Of a DNA stretch of 64,000 bases, positions 61,102-64,000 are shown piece by piece (the stretch's first letter is position 1; the number at the start of each line of letters is the position of its first letter). The DNA comes from Diplolepis rosae (lineage: Eukaryota; Arthropoda; Insecta; Hymenoptera; Diplolepididae), in contig JAPYXD010000704.1 of NCBI GenBank assembly GCA_030998225.1, positions 7,006,001-7,070,000 on the forward strand. Direction: 5' to 3'. A program made the translations under genes and the position numbers. The notes under the pieces were generated by a model. The model was not told the DNA's origin and did no database searches. It saw nothing but the letters and a program-made list of their open reading frames with translations.

Positions 61102-61517
61102 ATTTGATTTTACTTTTAATAGTCTAAGATAGCATGTTGTCTTCCGTACTTTAATTATGTTAAATTTTTCAGTGTATACCGTCCCTAATCAATTATAAGA
61201 ATCTAGAGAGAAGCTCAAAGAGAAAGTGCTTAAGAATAGAACGTTCTTGTAATCATTATACCTTGGTATATGAGATAGTAACAAAGAAAAGACCCCAAAG
61301 TCGTTTCATTTTTATCAGATTAAAAGCTTTAGTAATACAATCAGAATCAGTATTAACAAAGCCATCTTGGAAGTACCATTATCATTTTACTATTTTCTGA
61401 AACCCTCTATAGTATATTAGGAGATAAATATTATGTCAAGCGCCTTAATGCACATAAAACAGTGTTTTTAAAAGAGTTTATCTTCTGCACCTTCTGCGAA
61501 ATTAATAAAAACATATA

Positions 61518-62294
61518 CAGTACCGGTCAGAATTGTGGGACCACCTGTTTTTCGATAATTGCTTAAATTATCCTAATTTGAATCACGTGAGTGATAAAAT
61601 TTGTTCTTTTAATTAAATTCAAAGCTATCAAAATTCTTTATAAAATGAGCCCAGCATAAATTCGTTTTGTTAAATTTTGAAGAAGTTATTGCAGAAATAA
61701 TCAAGATTTCAATGCTTTCTTAAATTTTAAATAACTTTCGAAATAATCAACATTTTTTAATGTTCTTGAACTAATTTTAAAGCTAAGTTTCTACAAAATG
61801 GAACCAAATTCGTAGAATTAATGTGTAATTTTTTTCTTACATACTGCTCGAGGTTAAAATTCAAATTAAAAAGTTGGAAAAATTCCAATATTGTTTTGCT
61901 GAGAAAAACATTTTTATAAGATATATAAAACATATAATCATGAATTTTGTATTGAATTCTTTGCATTATGTAAGAAAGAGATTATAAATTTATAATGACA
62001 ATTTACTGCGATTCTGTAGAATCTTAGCTTTAAAATAAGCCTCAGAACATTAAAAAATGTTGATTGTTTCGACAGTTATTTAAAATTTAAGAAAACATTG
62101 GAATTTGGACTTTTTTTGCAATAAGTTCTTCAAAATTTAACGAAACGACTTCATTCCAGACTAGTTTTAAAGATAATTTTGATGGCTTTCACATTATTAA
62201 GAGTACAAATTTTATCACTCACAGAATTGAAATTAACATAATTTAAGCAATCATCGAAAAACATCAGGTGGTCTCACAATTCTGACCGGTAGTG
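61518..62294. mobile_element. 777-bp Tc1-like palindromic MITE with TA target duplication
   Basis: It is flanked by TA at 61516-61517 and 62295-62296. The left end is CAGTACCGGTCAGAATTGTG, and the right end is its close reverse complement. The inverted arms continue for several hundred bases around a central spacer near 61900. The CAGT start and TA duplication are typical of Tc1-like elements. No transposase is encoded. Confidence 0.88.
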
Positions 62295-62344
62295 TAGATC
62301 TATAAGTGACTAAAGATACCAAACGGCATTTTCTATTTATTTAT

Positions 62345-62590
62345 TTTTTTTAAGACCATGGATCAATCGAATCACGTGATTAAATTATACATTAATTTGT
62401 TAATGTAAGATAACTTTTTTAATATACAAAATATCTACCTGAAAATCTAGGAAACGTAACAAAAAACAATAAAGCACGTTTTTTAACTTCATTTTTAGTA
62501 AATATTTTGAAAAAATTGCAAAACTCATTTTTTTTGCAAAATTTTTACTCAAACGGAATTGACAGACCTTCTTTATCGTCTTCTGTTGCA
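62345..62590 (+). repeat. direct repeat, copy 2 (related to 57045)
   Basis: Homologous to 57045-57300 in the same orientation, diverged by perhaps a fifth of positions. It lies directly between the Tc1-like MITE and HINE-like copy F. Confidence 0.6.
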
Positions 62591-62689
62591 TTTTAATTTT
62601 CAGGAAGATATTTTGTAAAATCAGAAAGTGGTCTGGTTAATCCATGGTTGGTAACCGTTTTTTCATAGGAGTCGTATTTTCGTTTTATT

Positions 62690-63227
62690 AATAAAAAATG
62701 TTATCAAAAATGAAAACTTTTGTTTTTCATACAAAGAATACCAAATACAAAAAAAATTTTGGGGACGTAGTTTTCGTTTTTATCGTAAAAAATGTTATCA
62801 AAACTGAAAATTTCCATTTTGCACAAAATCCATGTGGGATATGAAAAAAATGTTAAAAATGAAATTGTTCGTTTTAAAAAAATCTTCAACATTTTTTTTG
62901 CCTATTATTTTATAGAACTTATATCTCTCTTTTTACTCATCGAAATCGTTTTCATAAAAATAAAATATTCAATTTTCCCGACAAAATATACGAGATAAGG
63001 AAAAAATGTTAATAAACAATATTGTTTATTCAATATTGTTTATGTTATTACTCAACATTTTTTCATAGGAGTAATATCTTTTGTTTTATTATTGAAAAAT
63101 ATTGTATGAAAAAATACTTTGGAGCGCGAAGCACGACGATTGAATCGCGCGTCCTAAACGCGCTCAAATTTGCCAGTGAAGCGCGCCATTAGAACGTGCT
63201 CGCGAAGCAGGCAGATTTTTTCCCTTT
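62690..63227 (+). mobile_element. HINE-like repeat copy F, 3' part
   Basis: It contains the A-rich body (tgtgggatatgaaaaaaatg) and the GC-rich 3' block: gagcgcgaagcacgacg near 63123, then tcgcgaagcaggcaga and a T run at 63227. The 5' half with the GTCT tract is missing. Confidence 0.55.
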
Positions 63228-64000
63228 GCACAATGCAGATTTGTCTAATCTAAAAATTAGTTCAAGAAAGAATAATGTGGAAGAAGAAGTTCAATGGATA
63301 CACTAAAGATCTACAACTTCCACGTAACTTCTTATGAATTCCATTAGCCTTTATCTTAACGTCTTGTTTTCTTGTTAAATCGTTATTTGTATCCCTGATA
63401 TATGTTGCTTTTACTTCATTTATGACCAAGGAAATCGTTTCGAGTTGAGAAACCCATAAGGAACCAGTCGCTTCCGGTATCTTAGAATGTCCTAATTACT
63501 AACTGTCATGTCCATGTACGTAAAGTTACGATGCTACCGAAGATGTTACGACAAAACCCTGACAGAATAAAACCTTAGGACGATAAAGCTTCCTGCCCTT
63601 ATCATACGAGGACGTTATCGGGTGATTTATCTTTCATTGTTTAGATTTTCCTTCGCTTGTTCGCCTTTTCAACGACGTAGTAGGACGTGCTGGCCTCGTA
63701 TAACATGTGATCACAAAATTTTACGAGGCGTAAAACACTTATTTTCACGATCGTCCCTTCATCGAAATTTGGTAACTATAAAACATATTTTAAAATTTGA
63801 AGCAACGATTTCTTTAGGAAATTGATTTAAACTTTTTTCATAATAATCTTTAATGAATTAAACATGATAAAAGTATATGAGCAACTTTGATAACCAGATT
63901 AATTAATTTTTTACTAGATTCATTTGTATAGGAAATGAAAAAAAATTATTCGTTGAAATTTAATATAATTTTTGATAGAACAAAATAACTATTCAGAGTT
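63228..64000. other. moderately complex DNA, no gene recognised
   Basis: Higher GC at 63420-63740 than in neighbouring DNA. No Dpr-like exon or other family was recognised on either strand. Confidence 0.35.

Noticed and set aside
1..64000. CRISPR array, bacterial operon or defence system
   Set aside because: No regularly spaced short repeats with unique spacers and no prokaryotic genes; all long structure is explained by a spliced insect-type gene and eukaryotic repeats.

Overview
This is a stretch of AT-rich animal nuclear DNA, almost certainly from an insect. The evidence is spliced exons of a Dpr-family immunoglobulin gene, several mariner/rosa-type transposase relics, many palindromic MITEs, and TA and GTCT microsatellites. 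No bacterial-style gene clusters, rRNA, CRISPR array or intact tRNA gene was seen. Order and species cannot be settled from the sequence alone.

The one confidently recognised host gene lies on the minus strand between about 40.2 and 49.2 kb. Three exons with phase-compatible splice sites encode the second half of Ig domain 1 (49186-49031), all of Ig domain 2 (46107-45774) and the C-terminal tail with a hydrophobic segment and stop codon (40568-40429). Together they form the 3' part of a dpr (defective proboscis extension response) gene, probably dpr19-like. These are neuronal surface recognition proteins that pair with DIP proteins. The 5' exons (signal peptide and start of Ig1) were not found and probably lie beyond 64 kb or in a very long intron. 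The second intron holds a HINE-like repeat, a TA-flanked fold-back element and a ~270-bp tandem array. The first intron holds a duplicated ~220-bp block.

The rest is repeat-dominated. (1) A DD34D mariner with both TIRs (5360-7187) is split by a ~550-bp palindromic element that occurs again at 18104-18667. (2) A rosa-type DD41D element (55097-56001) has had its 5' third replaced by an inverted copy of its own 3' end. (3) Mariner or rosa fragments lie at 30057, 31896 and 56640. (4) At least six copies or fragments of a family carry a GTCT microsatellite and a terminal GC hairpin (8533, 19699, 22497, 44053, 59752, 62690), resembling non-autonomous Helentron/DINE-1 (HINE) elements. (5) Several TTAA-flanked fold-back MITEs occur, two abutting on one shared TTAA (50493-51710). 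(6) TA-flanked Tc1-like palindromic MITEs occur. (7) Tandem arrays lie at 14.8-16.0 kb (285-bp monomers in 569-bp dimers), 25.3-26.0 kb (~162 bp) and 42.0-42.9 kb (~270 bp).

I found no convincing new multi-gene system. The items most worth a second look are the self-inverted rosa element, the shared hammerhead-like motif in several palindromic repeats, the 12-bp GC-rich minisatellite element nested in mariner, the TTAA element with a foreign coding-like insert, and the higher-order tandem array.
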